Both the position numbers and the translations under genes were made by a program. A stretch of 64,000 bases of DNA from Enorma phocaeensis. Its GTDB lineage: Bacteria > Actinomycetota > Coriobacteriia > Coriobacteriales > Coriobacteriaceae. Location of the stretch: contig NZ_LT891969.1 in NCBI RefSeq assembly GCF_900186505.1, forward strand, positions 406,852 through 470,851, read 5' to 3'. Position 1 is the first letter of the stretch. The number at the start of each line of letters is the position of its first letter. Below are positions 26,994 through 35,355 of this stretch, piece after piece. The notes under the pieces were generated by a model. That model ran no database searches. It worked only from the letters and a program-made list of their open reading frames with translations, and was not told the DNA's origin.

Positions 26994-27033
26994 ATTCGAT
27001 CGTTGCACTACCAGATGCATGAAGGGCTAACAC

Positions 27034-27408
27034 ATGTACGCAATCGTTTCAACCGGCGGCAAGCAGTACAAGGTCGCGCAGGATGATGTGATTACCGTCG
27101 AGAAGATCGAGGGCGAGGTCGGCTCCAAGGTTGAGCTTCCCGTCATCTTCCTGAACGACGGCAAGAAGATCGTCACCGACGCTGCCAAGCTTGCCAAGGC
27201 CAAGGTCACGGCCGAGATCGTCGACCAGTTCAAGGGCGAGAAGCAGCTTGTCTTCAAGTTCAAGAAGCGCAAGCGCTATCGTCGTCTCAAGGGTCATCGC
27301 CAGCAGCTCACCAAGGTGAAGATCACCAAGGTGCAGGCTACGTCGCGCGCTGCCCGCAAGACCACCAAGGAAGCGGAGGCTCCGGCCGAGGCTCCCGTAG
27401 CCGAGTAG
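27034..27408 (+). CDS. rplU: 50S ribosomal protein L21
   Basis: A protein of 124 residues, MYAIVSTGGKQYKVAQDD at the N-terminus and the basic FKFKKRKRYRRLKGHRQ stretch that contacts 23S rRNA. The last 20 residues (Glu/Ala/Pro) extend past the usual end near residue 104. First gene of the rplU-rpmA unit with a strong promoter. Confidence 0.97.
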   Translation: MYAIVSTGGKQYKVAQDDVITVEKIEGEVGSKVELPVIFLNDGKKIVTDAAKLAKAKVTAEIVDQFKGEKQLVFKFKKRKRYRRLKGHRQQLTKVKITKVQATSRAARKTTKEAEAPAEAPVAE

Positions 27409-27435
27409 CGCACTCAGAGAGAGTAGGTACGAGAC

Positions 27436-27693
27436 ATGGCACACAAAAAAGGACTCGGTTCCTCCCGTAATGGCCGCGACTCCCGCGGTCAGCGTCTTGG
27501 CTGCAAGCGTTTCGGCGGCCAGTCCGTCACTGCGGGCACGATTCTCGTCCGCCAGCACGGCACTCACATCCATCCGGGTGAGAACGTCGGTCGCGGCAAG
27601 GACGATACGCTGTTCGCCCTTATCGACGGTACGGTCGAGTACAAGCGCGGTATCAAGCATCGCGTGAGCGTGCGTCCGTTCGCCAACGCATAG
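27436..27693 (+). CDS. rpmA: 50S ribosomal protein L27
   Basis: A protein of 85 residues, MAHKKGLGSSRNGRDS at the N-terminus and HPGENVGRGKDDTLFAL in the body. It lacks the cleavable N-terminal extension found on L27 of Firmicutes, so Ala-His-Lys-Lys can reach the peptidyl-transferase centre after Met removal. A strong terminator follows. Confidence 0.97.
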   Translation: MAHKKGLGSSRNGRDSRGQRLGCKRFGGQSVTAGTILVRQHGTHIHPGENVGRGKDDTLFALIDGTVEYKRGIKHRVSVRPFANA

Positions 27694-27717
27694 CAGACCC
27701 TTCATACCATGCATATG

Positions 27718-27756
27718 CGGGAGGCCCTCGTTTGTTTCGGGGGTCTCCCGTTTTTT
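27718..27756 (+). terminator. Rho-independent terminator after rpmA
   Basis: A 13-bp stem, CGGGAGGCCCTCG with CGGGGGTCTCCCG (GU pairs included), a 7-nt loop and six T residues. obgE begins only 17 bases later, so obgE expression must rely on incomplete termination or a promoter overlapping this region. Confidence 0.92.
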
Positions 27757-27772
27757 GAAAGCGAGGATTGAG

Positions 27773-29221
27773 ATGCCACAGTTCACCGATATCTGCCGCA
27801 TCAACGTGAAGGGCGGCGACGGCGGCGCCGGTTGCATGTCGTTCAGACGCGAGGCGCATGTGCCCAAGGGCGGCCCCGACGGCGGCGACGGCGGCCGTGG
27901 GGGCAACGTCATCATAAAAGCCGATGTCCAGCTCTCCTCGCTCATCGACTATCGCTTCAAGCACCATTTCCGCGCCGAGCGAGGAACGCACGGCAAGGGC
28001 GCGCGCAAAGACGGGCGCTCCGGCGAGGACCTCATCTTGAAGGTTCCCGTCGGCACGGTCGTTCGCGAACTTGACCTCGAGACCCAGGAGCCGCTCTACG
28101 AGATCGCCGACCTCACGCATGATGGGGAGCAGGTGGTGGTCGCTCCGGGCGGTCAGGGCGGTCTCGGCAACACGCACTTCGTGTCCTCCGTGCGTCGCGC
28201 TCCGGCGTTCGCTCAGCTCGGCGAGCCTGCTCAAGAGCATTGGATCGAGCTCGAGATGAAGCTGATGGCCGATGCGGCCCTCGTTGGTCTGCCATCGGTT
28301 GGAAAGAGCTCGCTCATCGCGCGTATGAGCGCAGCTCGTCCCAAGATCGCAGATTATCCTTTTACGACGCTCGTTCCAAATCTCGGCGTGGTGCGCGCCG
28401 GTGAATATTCCTACGTCGTCGCTGACGTGCCTGGTCTTATCGAAGGGGCGAGCGAGGGGAAGGGGCTCGGTCATCAGTTCCTGCGCCACATCGAACGAAC
28501 GGCCCTCATCATGCATGTCGTTGACATCACCGGAGGTTTCGAGAATCGAGATCCTGTTGAGGACTATCGCGTTATCAACGAGGAGCTTCGCCGCTATGCT
28601 GCCGACATCGCCGAGAGGCCGCAGATAGTCGTCGCCAATAAGTGCGACGTTACCGGTACCGCAGATCGCATCGCCCGTCTGAAGGAAGCCGTTTCCGCCG
28701 ACGGGCATCGCTTCTTTGCCGTTTCCGCCGTTACGGGCGCGGGCATGAACACGCTCATGCTCGCATGCGGTGAGGCCGTGGCCAAGCTGCGCTCGGAGCT
28801 TTCGAGCGAAGTCGCCCCCGTTATCTACGACGAGCGCTGGGAGCGCCGTCGGCGTGAGCGCGAGCAACGCTTCACGGTGGTGCAGGAGGAGCCGGGGGTC
28901 TTTCGCGTCATCGGCACGCAGGTGGAGCGTCTCGTGGTTCAAACCGACTGGGAAAACGAAGAGGCCATCCTGTACCTGCAGCATCGATTCAGCCGCATGG
29001 GCGTGGACGATGCCCTCGAAGCCGCCGGTTGCCGCGCGGGAGATGAGGTCCGCATCGTGGGCCGTGCCTTCGATTACGAGGGCGCCGAGGACTTCGAGGA
29101 CGATGAGGAGATAGAAGCCTCCCCTGAACCGGACGATCTCGAGGGCGTGGATGCCTCGAGTGCGACGGCAGATGCTGCCGCCTCCGCCGCACTCGACGGG
29201 GGCTCTGATATCGATGGATGA
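27773..29221 (+). CDS. obgE: Obg GTPase (ribosome assembly)
   Basis: A protein of 482 residues with the glycine-rich Obg fold (about 1-157, GGDGGAGCMSFRREAHVPKG), the GTPase domain (G1 GLPSVGKSS, G3 DVPGLIEGA, G4 NKCD) and a C-terminal OCT domain (about 350-425) followed by an acidic tail. It assists 50S subunit maturation and ppGpp-linked growth control. ATG at 27773 has AGGA five bases upstream; an upstream TTG in frame adds no conserved residues. Its end overlaps nadD by eight bases. Confidence 0.96.
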   Translation: MPQFTDICRINVKGGDGGAGCMSFRREAHVPKGGPDGGDGGRGGNVIIKADVQLSSLIDYRFKHHFRAERGTHGKGARKDGRSGEDLILKVPVGTVVRELDLETQEPLYEIADLTHDGEQVVVAPGGQGGLGNTHFVSSVRRAPAFAQLGEPAQEHWIELEMKLMADAALVGLPSVGKSSLIARMSAARPKIADYPFTTLVPNLGVVRAGEYSYVVADVPGLIEGASEGKGLGHQFLRHIERTALIMHVVDITGGFENRDPVEDYRVINEELRRYAADIAERPQIVVANKCDVTGTADRIARLKEAVSADGHRFFAVSAVTGAGMNTLMLACGEAVAKLRSELSSEVAPVIYDERWERRRREREQRFTVVQEEPGVFRVIGTQVERLVVQTDWENEEAILYLQHRFSRMGVDDALEAAGCRAGDEVRIVGRAFDYEGAEDFEDDEEIEASPEPDDLEGVDASSATADAAASAALDGGSDIDG

Positions 29222-29918
29222 CCTCGCTCTGATCGCATTGCCCGAGCTCGGCAAGGACCCAAATAGGACGTACCGGCTCGGCATCATGGGCGGGACCTTC
29301 GATCCCATCCATTACGGCCATCTGGTCACGGCTGAACAGGCGCGTGAGGCGCTCGCCCTCGATCTCGTGCTCTTCATGCCTGCAGGATCTCCTGCTTTCA
29401 AACTCGATAAGCGAGTCACGAGGGCGGAGGACCGGTACGCGATGACGGTGCTTGCAACGGCTGCGAACGACGCGTTCTACGCGAGCCGCTTCGAAATCGA
29501 TCGGCCCGGTGTCACCTACACGGTCGATACCCTCCGCATGCTGCGGGCTCATTATCCAAGCAACGTCGAGCTGTACTTCATAACGGGCGCCGATGCCATT
29601 CTCGATATCGTCTCGTGGCACGATGCGGCCGAAATCGCCGAGCTGGCAACGCTGATCGCCGCATCGCGTCCGGGGTACGATATCACGCAAGCTCGTTCGC
29701 GCATCGCTGCGGCGGGCATACCCTTTGATGTGCGCTACATCGAGATTCCCGCCCTGGCTATCAGCTCGACCAACATCCGCCAGCGCGTCGCGTGCGGTAA
29801 AAGCGTCCGGTACCTCACATCGGAGTCGGTCCTGGGCTTCATCAGGAAGAACGGCTTGTACCGAGAAGAGCTCGCGCATATTCAGGAAGGAGAGGAGGGC
29901 GACTGTGGAACAGCTTAA
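29214..29918 (+). CDS. nadD: Nicotinate-nucleotide adenylyltransferase
   Basis: A protein of 234 residues with the nucleotidyltransferase motifs GGTFDPIHYGHL (about 24-35) and ISSTNIRQRV near the C-terminus, as in NadD. It makes deamido-NAD from nicotinate mononucleotide and ATP, and so feeds the NAD kinase at the left edge. The start lies inside the end of obgE and the end overlaps yqeK by 14 bases. The obgE-nadD-yqeK-rsfS order is conserved in Gram-positive bacteria. Confidence 0.94.
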   Translation: MDDLALIALPELGKDPNRTYRLGIMGGTFDPIHYGHLVTAEQAREALALDLVLFMPAGSPAFKLDKRVTRAEDRYAMTVLATAANDAFYASRFEIDRPGVTYTVDTLRMLRAHYPSNVELYFITGADAILDIVSWHDAAEIAELATLIAASRPGYDITQARSRIAAAGIPFDVRYIEIPALAISSTNIRQRVACGKSVRYLTSESVLGFIRKNGLYREELAHIQEGEEGDCGTA

Positions 29919-30537
29919 GCAGACGGTCAGCTTTCAGCTCGGATTTGCAGGCGACGAGCTTGAGGTGCTCGAGCATATCGAGGAGATGCTCGCCGTCCGC
30001 ATGAAGGAGAAGCCCAAGCGACACGCTCACTCGGTGGGCGTCGCGCGCACCGCCGTCAAGCTCGCTCGCGTTTACGGCGTAAACCTCTTCGATGCGGCGG
30101 CAGCGGGATTTCTCCACGATTGGGATAAAGTCGTAGAAGATGGCGAGCTCGTAGCGCGCGCGGTGCGTTACCGCATCCCCATTGAGGGCTCGCCTGCTCT
30201 GGCTTCGCCGCTTCTTCACGGACCCGTGGCAGCCCGCGAGCTCCCTGAGCTCTTTCCCGAGCTCGATGAGGCGGTCTTCCAGGCGATCGATCGGCATACC
30301 GTCGGTGCTTGCGACATGACGCCGCTCGACATGGTACTATTCGTTGCCGATGCCATCGAACCCGGAAGGCACGGCAGCTATGCCGATGAGCTTCGTGCCT
30401 TGGTGGGCAAGGCGACCCTGGGGAAGCTCTTCTTCGCCTGCTTCTCCCAAGGGCTCGTCTATGTCATAAACACGGGTCGGTACCTGTACCCCACGGCCCT
30501 CGCCATCTACAATCACTACGCGCTCGCCCAGCGCTAA
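29905..30537 (+). CDS. yqeK: YqeK-type HD-domain hydrolase (diadenosine tetraphosphatase)
   Basis: A protein of 210 residues with an HD-type metal site: HSVGVARTAVKLA, FLHDWDKVV and the later HTVG and DAIEPGR. The family symmetrically hydrolyses Ap4A to ADP. GTG start at 29905 with AGGAGG upstream, inside the end of nadD. The HDWDK motif carries a Trp where many relatives have I/C, which is probably tolerated. Placement with nadD and rsfS supports the assignment. Confidence 0.88.
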   Translation: MEQLKQTVSFQLGFAGDELEVLEHIEEMLAVRMKEKPKRHAHSVGVARTAVKLARVYGVNLFDAAAAGFLHDWDKVVEDGELVARAVRYRIPIEGSPALASPLLHGPVAARELPELFPELDEAVFQAIDRHTVGACDMTPLDMVLFVADAIEPGRHGSYADELRALVGKATLGKLFFACFSQGLVYVINTGRYLYPTALAIYNHYALAQR

Positions 30538-30558
30538 GTCATCAAAGAAAGGTATTCC

Positions 30559-31056
30559 ATGGCTAACGATTCCGAGCTTTTGAGCGGTGTATCCGCGGAC
30601 GATGCTATCAACAGCAGCGCCAACGATGCTTCTACCAGCGAGTCGCTGCATGATGATTCCGTCGCCTCCATCCAGCGTTCCGCGGCATCGCTCTCCTCAT
30701 CTGGGGTCTCCGCCGAGCAGGTGGCCCGGGTCGCCGCCGAGGCGATGTCCGACAAGAAGGCGCAGGACATCATCGCCCTCGACCTGACCGAGCTCTCTGA
30801 CGTCTGCGACTATTTCGTCATCGCCACGGGTGCCAACAACCGCCAGGTCGACACCTTGGTCGACGAGGTGGAGGAGAAGGTTGCCGAGGCGTGCCAGGAG
30901 CACCCGTTCTCTATCGAGGGGCGTGATCAGCGCACCTGGATCCTCATGGATTACGGCTCGGTTCTCGTGCACGTCTTCACGCCCGAGGCGCGGGAGTACT
31001 ACCGTCTCGAGAAGCTGTGGGGCGATGCCCCGCGGCTGGAGCTCGGCCTCGATTAG
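30559..31056 (+). CDS. rsfS: Ribosomal silencing factor RsfS
   Basis: A protein of 165 residues. From about residue 50 it matches RsfS (KKAQDIIALDLTELSDVCDYFVIATG, RDQRTWILMDYGSVLVHVF, YYRLEKLWGDAP). It binds L14 and blocks subunit joining when nutrients are scarce. The N-terminal 45 residues are a Ser/Asp-rich extension unlike the usual 105-120-residue form. A downstream start at about 30742 (ATG in EAMSDKK) would give a more usual length, but the AAAGG before 30559 favours the long form. Confidence 0.92.
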   Translation: MANDSELLSGVSADDAINSSANDASTSESLHDDSVASIQRSAASLSSSGVSAEQVARVAAEAMSDKKAQDIIALDLTELSDVCDYFVIATGANNRQVDTLVDEVEEKVAEACQEHPFSIEGRDQRTWILMDYGSVLVHVFTPEAREYYRLEKLWGDAPRLELGLD

Positions 31057-31173
31057 GCCTCGATTGGCGCACATCTAGGCGAGATCTTGGGATGCGTGGC
31101 GCTTGCCCATCTCCGGTGAGTGCGCTTTGGCTCATCTCGCTCAGGGAGCAAGCTCGTGGCCTTGGAGGGCGCG

Positions 31174-31179
31174 TATACT
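31174..31179 (+). promoter_or_regulatory. -10 element placing the dinB transcript start at its ATG
   Basis: TATACT lies six bases before the dinB ATG, so a normal start point would be at or next to the A of ATG. No -35 consensus and no ribosome site are visible. This suggests a leaderless mRNA. Confidence 0.5.
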
Positions 31180-31185
31180 TGAGCC

Positions 31186-32475
31186 ATGGATGCACTGTCT
31201 GGCATAAGCGGTTTCGACGGGCTCTTCGACGTTTGGGAAGGGCCCGCTATCGGGCTCATGGATCTCGATGCGTTCTTCGCGAGCGTCGAGCAGCTCGATC
31301 ATCCCGAGTGGCGCGGCAAACCCGTCATCGTCGGAGGTTCGCCTGAGGAGCGAGGTGTGGTCTCAACCGCATCCTACGAGGCGAGGCGGTACGGCGTCCA
31401 TTCGGCCATGCCCTCGGCGCAAGCTCAAAAGCTCTGCCCCGATGCGATCTGGACTCATGGGCACTTCGACCGTTACCGCGAGTTGAGCGACCAGGTCATG
31501 GCGATTCTCGCTGACGAGACGCCGTTCGTCGATCAGGTCTCCATCGACGAGGCGTTCTTCGACGTCTCCCCAGGGCGCTTCTCGCGCGAATCCCCAATTG
31601 CAATCGCACGGCGCATCTCGCAGCGCGTGAGCGAGCTGGGGATCACATGCTCGATCGGTCTCGGGACGAGCAAGACGGTCGCCAAGATCGCGAGCGACCG
31701 CGACAAGCCGCGGGGGCTCACCATCGTTTTTCCAGGTACCGAGCAAAGCTTCTTGGGCCCGCTCCCGGTGCGCGCGATGAGCGGAATAGGCAAGAGTGCG
31801 GAAGCCGCCCTCAAGAAATCCGGTATCCGCACGCTGGGGTCGCTCGCTATGGCGCCGACTGAAGTGCTGCGAGCGGTTTTTGGCATCAACGGCGAGGTCA
31901 TGCGACAGCGCGCGTTGGGTCTCGAGGCCAGCTCCGTCGCCCCGCTCGATGCCGAGGATGAGGTTAAGTCTGTGAGCAACGAGCGCACCTTTGCTCGCGA
32001 TCTCACTGATCGGCGCGACGTCGATGCCGCCCTGCATCTTCTAGGCGAGACGGTCGGCAGGCGCTTGCGCCGTCGCGGCCTCGCCGGGCGCACGGTCACG
32101 GTTAAAGTCAAGTTCTCCTTTGGAGAGGGCAGGACCATCCAGCGGAAGCTCCCTCATCCAACGGACGACGAGAACATCTTCGTCTCCTGTGCCTGCGACC
32201 TTATGGATACCATTTGGTTCGAGGGCATGCATGTGCGCTTGCTCGGCATCGGGATCAGCGACTTCAAGAACGATGCCGGGGTACAAACGGACCTGTTTTG
32301 CGACGTGGATGAGCGCGGCACCGTTGCAAGCGACCGACGCGACCTGTCCGTTGCGGTGGATCGTGTTCGGGAGCGCTTCGGCAACGCTTCGGTGGGATTT
32401 GGCCGGGCGGCACGCTTCGGTGACGACCTCGTCCGACCGGATAAGTTCCTCAATCAGAACAAACCGCATGAATGA
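31186..32475 (+). CDS. dinB: DNA polymerase IV (Y family)
   Basis: A protein of 429 residues. Catalytic motifs are LMDLDAFFASVEQ and VSIDEAFFDVS; the steric-gate region, the helix-hairpin-helix (IGKSAEAALKKSGIRTLGSLA) and the little-finger domain follow. It bypasses DNA lesions with low fidelity. The first 22 residues precede the core. No C-terminal QLxLF clamp motif is evident; QTDLF near residue 366 is a candidate. No LexA-type CGAAC-N4-GTTCG box is seen upstream. Confidence 0.94.
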   Translation: MDALSGISGFDGLFDVWEGPAIGLMDLDAFFASVEQLDHPEWRGKPVIVGGSPEERGVVSTASYEARRYGVHSAMPSAQAQKLCPDAIWTHGHFDRYRELSDQVMAILADETPFVDQVSIDEAFFDVSPGRFSRESPIAIARRISQRVSELGITCSIGLGTSKTVAKIASDRDKPRGLTIVFPGTEQSFLGPLPVRAMSGIGKSAEAALKKSGIRTLGSLAMAPTEVLRAVFGINGEVMRQRALGLEASSVAPLDAEDEVKSVSNERTFARDLTDRRDVDAALHLLGETVGRRLRRRGLAGRTVTVKVKFSFGEGRTIQRKLPHPTDDENIFVSCACDLMDTIWFEGMHVRLLGIGISDFKNDAGVQTDLFCDVDERGTVASDRRDLSVAVDRVRERFGNASVGFGRAARFGDDLVRPDKFLNQNKPHE

Positions 32476-32552
32476 CTTGATCGCGGGTTCGATTGCGTTC
32501 GATGCTTGCGGTTCCGGCTTGGTGCAGACTTGCGGATTGTTCGCACTTTTCC

Positions 32553-32580
32553 TTGAAATCGGTTCAATCTTGCGTAATAT
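32553..32580 (+). promoter_or_regulatory. Promoter of the rpsP operon
   Basis: TTGAAA, 16-bp spacer, TAATAT. It lies about 130 bases upstream of rpsP and leaves a leader of about 120 nt (32587-32709). The leader contains CGGA/TCCG and TGCC/GGCA pairings and a second AT-rich TATTAT (about 32648). Confidence 0.8.
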
Positions 32581-32709
32581 GTGTAGTTGCCTGCGGAACC
32601 TCCGAAGAAGTTGGCAGCTACCACTTCACCTGCTCCATCCGTTGGCGTATTATTACAAGCTGTTTGTCCGTAAGCGCAGCTGCGTGCTGCATGGTTAGAG
32701 GAGTTTTCA

Positions 32710-33051
32710 TTGGCTGTCAAGATTCGCCTTGCTCGTCACGGTTCTAAGAAGCGTCCGTACTACCGTATCGTCGTTGCCAACTCGCGTTCGCCGCGCGATG
32801 GTCGCTTCATCGAGGAGGTCGGTCGCTACAACCCGCTGACCTCTCCCAAGACGATCAGCCTCGACCTCGAGAAGATCGCTGAGTGGCAGTCCAAGGGCGC
32901 CCAGCCCACCGATGCCGTCAAGGCGCTCATGAAGGCCGCCGAGGAGGGCCCCAAGACCGAGACCGAGGTCAAGAAGTCCAAGAAGCAGCTCGCCAAAGAA
33001 GCTGAAGCTGCCAAGGCTGCTGCTGAGGCTGCCGAGTCCACCGAGGAGTAG
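32710..33051 (+). CDS. rpsP: 30S ribosomal protein S16
   Basis: A protein of 113 residues, AVKIRLARHGSKKRPYYRIV at the N-terminus and GRYNPLTSPKTISLD. TTG start with GAGGAG six bases upstream. The last 25 residues are a Lys/Glu/Ala tail past the usual end. First gene of rpsP-khpA-rimM-trmD. Confidence 0.96.
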   Translation: MAVKIRLARHGSKKRPYYRIVVANSRSPRDGRFIEEVGRYNPLTSPKTISLDLEKIAEWQSKGAQPTDAVKALMKAAEEGPKTETEVKKSKKQLAKEAEAAKAAAEAAESTEE

Positions 33052-33056
33052 GCATC

Positions 33057-33341
33057 GTGGCCGAGGAGCTGGCGGCTTCCGCCGCAACCGAGGCCGAGCT
33101 CTCCGATCGCATCGCCGATCTGGTTGAGTACCTCGTCTTGAGCATCGTCGACGACACCGATTCCGTGAGCCTCGAGGTTATCGATGGCGAGCGTTCGTCG
33201 GTCATCGAGATCACGGTCGCGGAGGCCGATGTGGCCAAGGTCATTGGTCGCCGCGGCAGAACCATCAAGGCAATTCGCACGCTCGCTCGCGCCCTGGCTG
33301 CCCGTCTGGGCACCGCGGTCGAGGTCGAGATCATCGGGTAG
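33057..33341 (+). CDS. khpA: KH-domain RNA-binding protein KhpA
   Basis: A protein of 94 residues (GTG start) with a single KH domain; the GXXG loop is in VAKVIGRRGRTIKAIR. In Gram-positive bacteria KhpA binds RNA with KhpB and influences cell elongation. It has about 18 extra N-terminal residues compared with the common 76-residue form. It sits in its conserved place between rpsP and rimM. Confidence 0.9.
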   Translation: MAEELAASAATEAELSDRIADLVEYLVLSIVDDTDSVSLEVIDGERSSVIEITVAEADVAKVIGRRGRTIKAIRTLARALAARLGTAVEVEIIG

Positions 33342-33345
33342 CACG

Positions 33346-33894
33346 TTGACGGTTCGATATCGAAACATAGCCCGTGTAGTGAAGACTCACGGGAAATCGG
33401 GGGAGGTCATCGCACTGCCGGTGCGGGGCCTTCCCTTTCTTGTCGAGCCCGGCCTCGTCGTCGCGCTTACCCCTCCCGCACTCGATCGCGAGCGCTTCAC
33501 AACGGTCGAAGGGGTCGAAGAGTCGGCTAACGGCTACCGCATCGCGCTCGCGGGCATCGAGGATCTCAACGCATCAGAGGGCGTCGTGGGCTGCTATCTC
33601 TTGGCTCGTGAGGACGACCTAGAGCTCGGGCCGTTGGATGTCGCGTGGGATGATCTCATCGACCGCGCTGTGATCGACGGGCGCTACGGGCGGCTGGGTG
33701 TCATCAAAGAGGTCATCGAGACCCCTGCGAACGACGTATGGTCCATAGAAGGCCCTTACGGAACGGTCCTCTTGCCCGTCGTCGAGCAGGTGGTGCAGGC
33801 GGTCCCCGAGGAAGGACCCATCCAGGTCGTGGTTCTCGATGGGCTCATCGATGCGAAGCCGGGGGATGTTCCCCGTCCGGCGGGGGAGGCCTAG
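33346..33894 (+). CDS. rimM: 16S rRNA processing protein RimM
   Basis: A protein of 182 residues. The N-terminal barrel (YRNIARVVKTHGKSGEVIAL) and the PRC-barrel domain (about 95-170, with DGRYGRLGVIKEVIETPANDVWSI in part) fit RimM, which helps S19-dependent 30S assembly. I place the start at TTG 33346, five bases after khpA; a weak ribosome site (GGGTAG) precedes it, and any later start would cut the conserved barrel. No gap to trmD. Confidence 0.87.
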   Translation: MTVRYRNIARVVKTHGKSGEVIALPVRGLPFLVEPGLVVALTPPALDRERFTTVEGVEESANGYRIALAGIEDLNASEGVVGCYLLAREDDLELGPLDVAWDDLIDRAVIDGRYGRLGVIKEVIETPANDVWSIEGPYGTVLLPVVEQVVQAVPEEGPIQVVVLDGLIDAKPGDVPRPAGEA

Positions 33895-34656
33895 ATGCTC
33901 ATCGAGACCCTCTCCGTCTTTCCGGAGATGTTCGAGCCGGTCATGTCCACGTCTATCTTGGGGCGCGCCCGCAGCGCCGGCATCTTCGACTTCCGCGCGT
34001 ATGATTTACGCGACTGGACGCACGATCGCCATCGTACCGTCGACGACGCGCCGTTCGGTGGAGGCCAGGGGATGCTTATGAAGGCGCCCCCGATCTTCGA
34101 GGCGGTGCGCTCCATCGCATCTGAGGGGACGCGCCCGCACATCGTCTTCTTCACTCCCTGCGGCGAGCCGTTCAAGCAAGATGTCGCCGAGCGCCTCGCT
34201 GGCTATGAGCGGTTGCTGTTCGTCTGCGGGCGCTACGAGGGCATGGATGAGCGCGCCTATGAGCTCGCGGACGAGCGCCTTTCCATTGGAGACTATGTGC
34301 TCACCGGAGGGGAGCTCGCTGCCATGGTCGTGACCGATGCCGTGGTGCGCCTGCTTCCCGGAGCGCTCGGCGATGAGCTGAGCAGCGTCGACGAGTCGTT
34401 CTCTACCGCTGAGGGCGGCGGACTGCTCGAGTACGCCCAGTACACCCGTCCTGCTGAGTTCGAGGGAAACGAGGTTCCTCCGGTGCTGCTCTCCGGCGAT
34501 CACGCTAAGGTCGCCCGGTGGCGCCGGCGAGACGCCATCGAGCGCACGTGCCGCTGGCGCCCCGATCTCATCCCCGCCGCCGAGCTCACCGATGAAGAGC
34601 GGCTCTATGCGGAGGAGCTCTTGAGGCGCTACCATGGAGACGAGCCGATAGAGTAG
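33895..34656 (+). CDS. trmD: tRNA (guanine-N1-)-methyltransferase
   Basis: A protein of 253 residues with SPOUT-family motifs: DDAPFGGGQGMLMKAP, VCGRYEGMDERAY, SIGDYVLTGGELAAMV and the trefoil-knot GDEL region. It methylates G37 of tRNAs to prevent frameshifting. The ATG follows the rimM stop directly. Length is typical. Confidence 0.97.
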   Translation: MLIETLSVFPEMFEPVMSTSILGRARSAGIFDFRAYDLRDWTHDRHRTVDDAPFGGGQGMLMKAPPIFEAVRSIASEGTRPHIVFFTPCGEPFKQDVAERLAGYERLLFVCGRYEGMDERAYELADERLSIGDYVLTGGELAAMVVTDAVVRLLPGALGDELSSVDESFSTAEGGGLLEYAQYTRPAEFEGNEVPPVLLSGDHAKVARWRRRDAIERTCRWRPDLIPAAELTDEERLYAEELLRRYHGDEPIE

Positions 34657-34665
34657 GAGCGAAAC

Positions 34666-35226
34666 GTGATACCTCACCAGCATTCTGTGGTCCGAAGCGT
34701 GCTCGAGTGGCTGCTGACGCTCGTCCTCGTTCTCGCGTTCTTCATCTTCTTGCGAACCTTCGTGGTCGAACCATACCGGGTGCCTACGGGTTCCATGGAG
34801 CCGACGATAGAGATCGGCGATCAGGTGATAGCCCAAAAGGTGACCCTCAATGCCGGCATGGGAGTTCAAACCGGCGACATCGTGGTCTTCCATAACCCTG
34901 ATGGCGATTCCGACCATGACATCTTGGTCAAGCGCGTGATCGCCACGGCGGGGCAGACGGTCGACTTCCAAGACGGCCGCGTCGTAGTCGACGGTGTGCC
35001 GCTTGACGAGGAGTACGCCGAGGGCTCTTCATACCCCCTTGCCAACCAAGCCGAAGGCGTTTCTGTCGGCTATCCCTACACGGTGCCGGAGGGGTGCGTA
35101 TGGGTTATGGGCGACAACCGCGAGAACTCGGCTGATTCGCGGTATTTCGGCGCTGTTTCCGAGGACGATCTCATCGCGGTCGTCGTCTTCCGGTATTGGC
35201 CGCTCAATCGCATCGGAACCATCTAG
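34666..35226 (+). CDS. lepB: Signal peptidase I
   Basis: A protein of 186 residues with one N-terminal membrane helix (about 9-29), the catalytic Ser in VPTGSMEPTIEIGDQ, the catalytic Lys in DILVKRVIATAG and the WVMGDNRENSADSRYFG box. It cleaves Sec/Tat signal peptides at the outer face of the membrane. GTG start with GGAG nine bases upstream. Nine bases after trmD. Confidence 0.95.
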   Translation: MIPHQHSVVRSVLEWLLTLVLVLAFFIFLRTFVVEPYRVPTGSMEPTIEIGDQVIAQKVTLNAGMGVQTGDIVVFHNPDGDSDHDILVKRVIATAGQTVDFQDGRVVVDGVPLDEEYAEGSSYPLANQAEGVSVGYPYTVPEGCVWVMGDNRENSADSRYFGAVSEDDLIAVVVFRYWPLNRIGTI

Positions 35227-35234
35227 CTTTCAGG

Positions 35235-35281
35235 CACCGCGGTTCGCCAGCCATGATCGGACCGGAAAACACCGCGGTTCG
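35235..35281 (+). repeat. Two direct copies of CACCGCGGTTCG upstream of glyQ
   Basis: CACCGCGGTTCG occurs at 35235-35246 and again at 35270-35281, 35 bases apart, between lepB and glyQ. Each contains the CCGCGG palindrome. They might be paired protein sites or short repeated elements. Confidence 0.6.
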
Positions 35282-35355
35282 TCTGACGTCCTTGGTTCGC
35301 GTTGAGCTACCATAGTCACCACATGTATCTCGATGAGGAGGAGGTCGAGCATCTC

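Noticed and set aside
26886..27033. L21-type ribosomal leader before rplU
   Set aside because: The promoter lies only about 40 bases from the start codon, too short for a structured leader.
27653..29308. Long open frame antisense to obgE (about 550 codons)
   Set aside because: It mirrors obgE in a high-GC region, has no ribosome site, and its product is low in recognisable motifs. Similar antisense frames over ppdK, glyS, recN and proS were dropped for the same reason.
35227..35355. Glycine T-box riboswitch before glyQS
   Set aside because: ACCGCGG occurs twice, but the gap after lepB is only about 130 bases. There is no room for a specifier stem-loop and no terminator/antiterminator pair.
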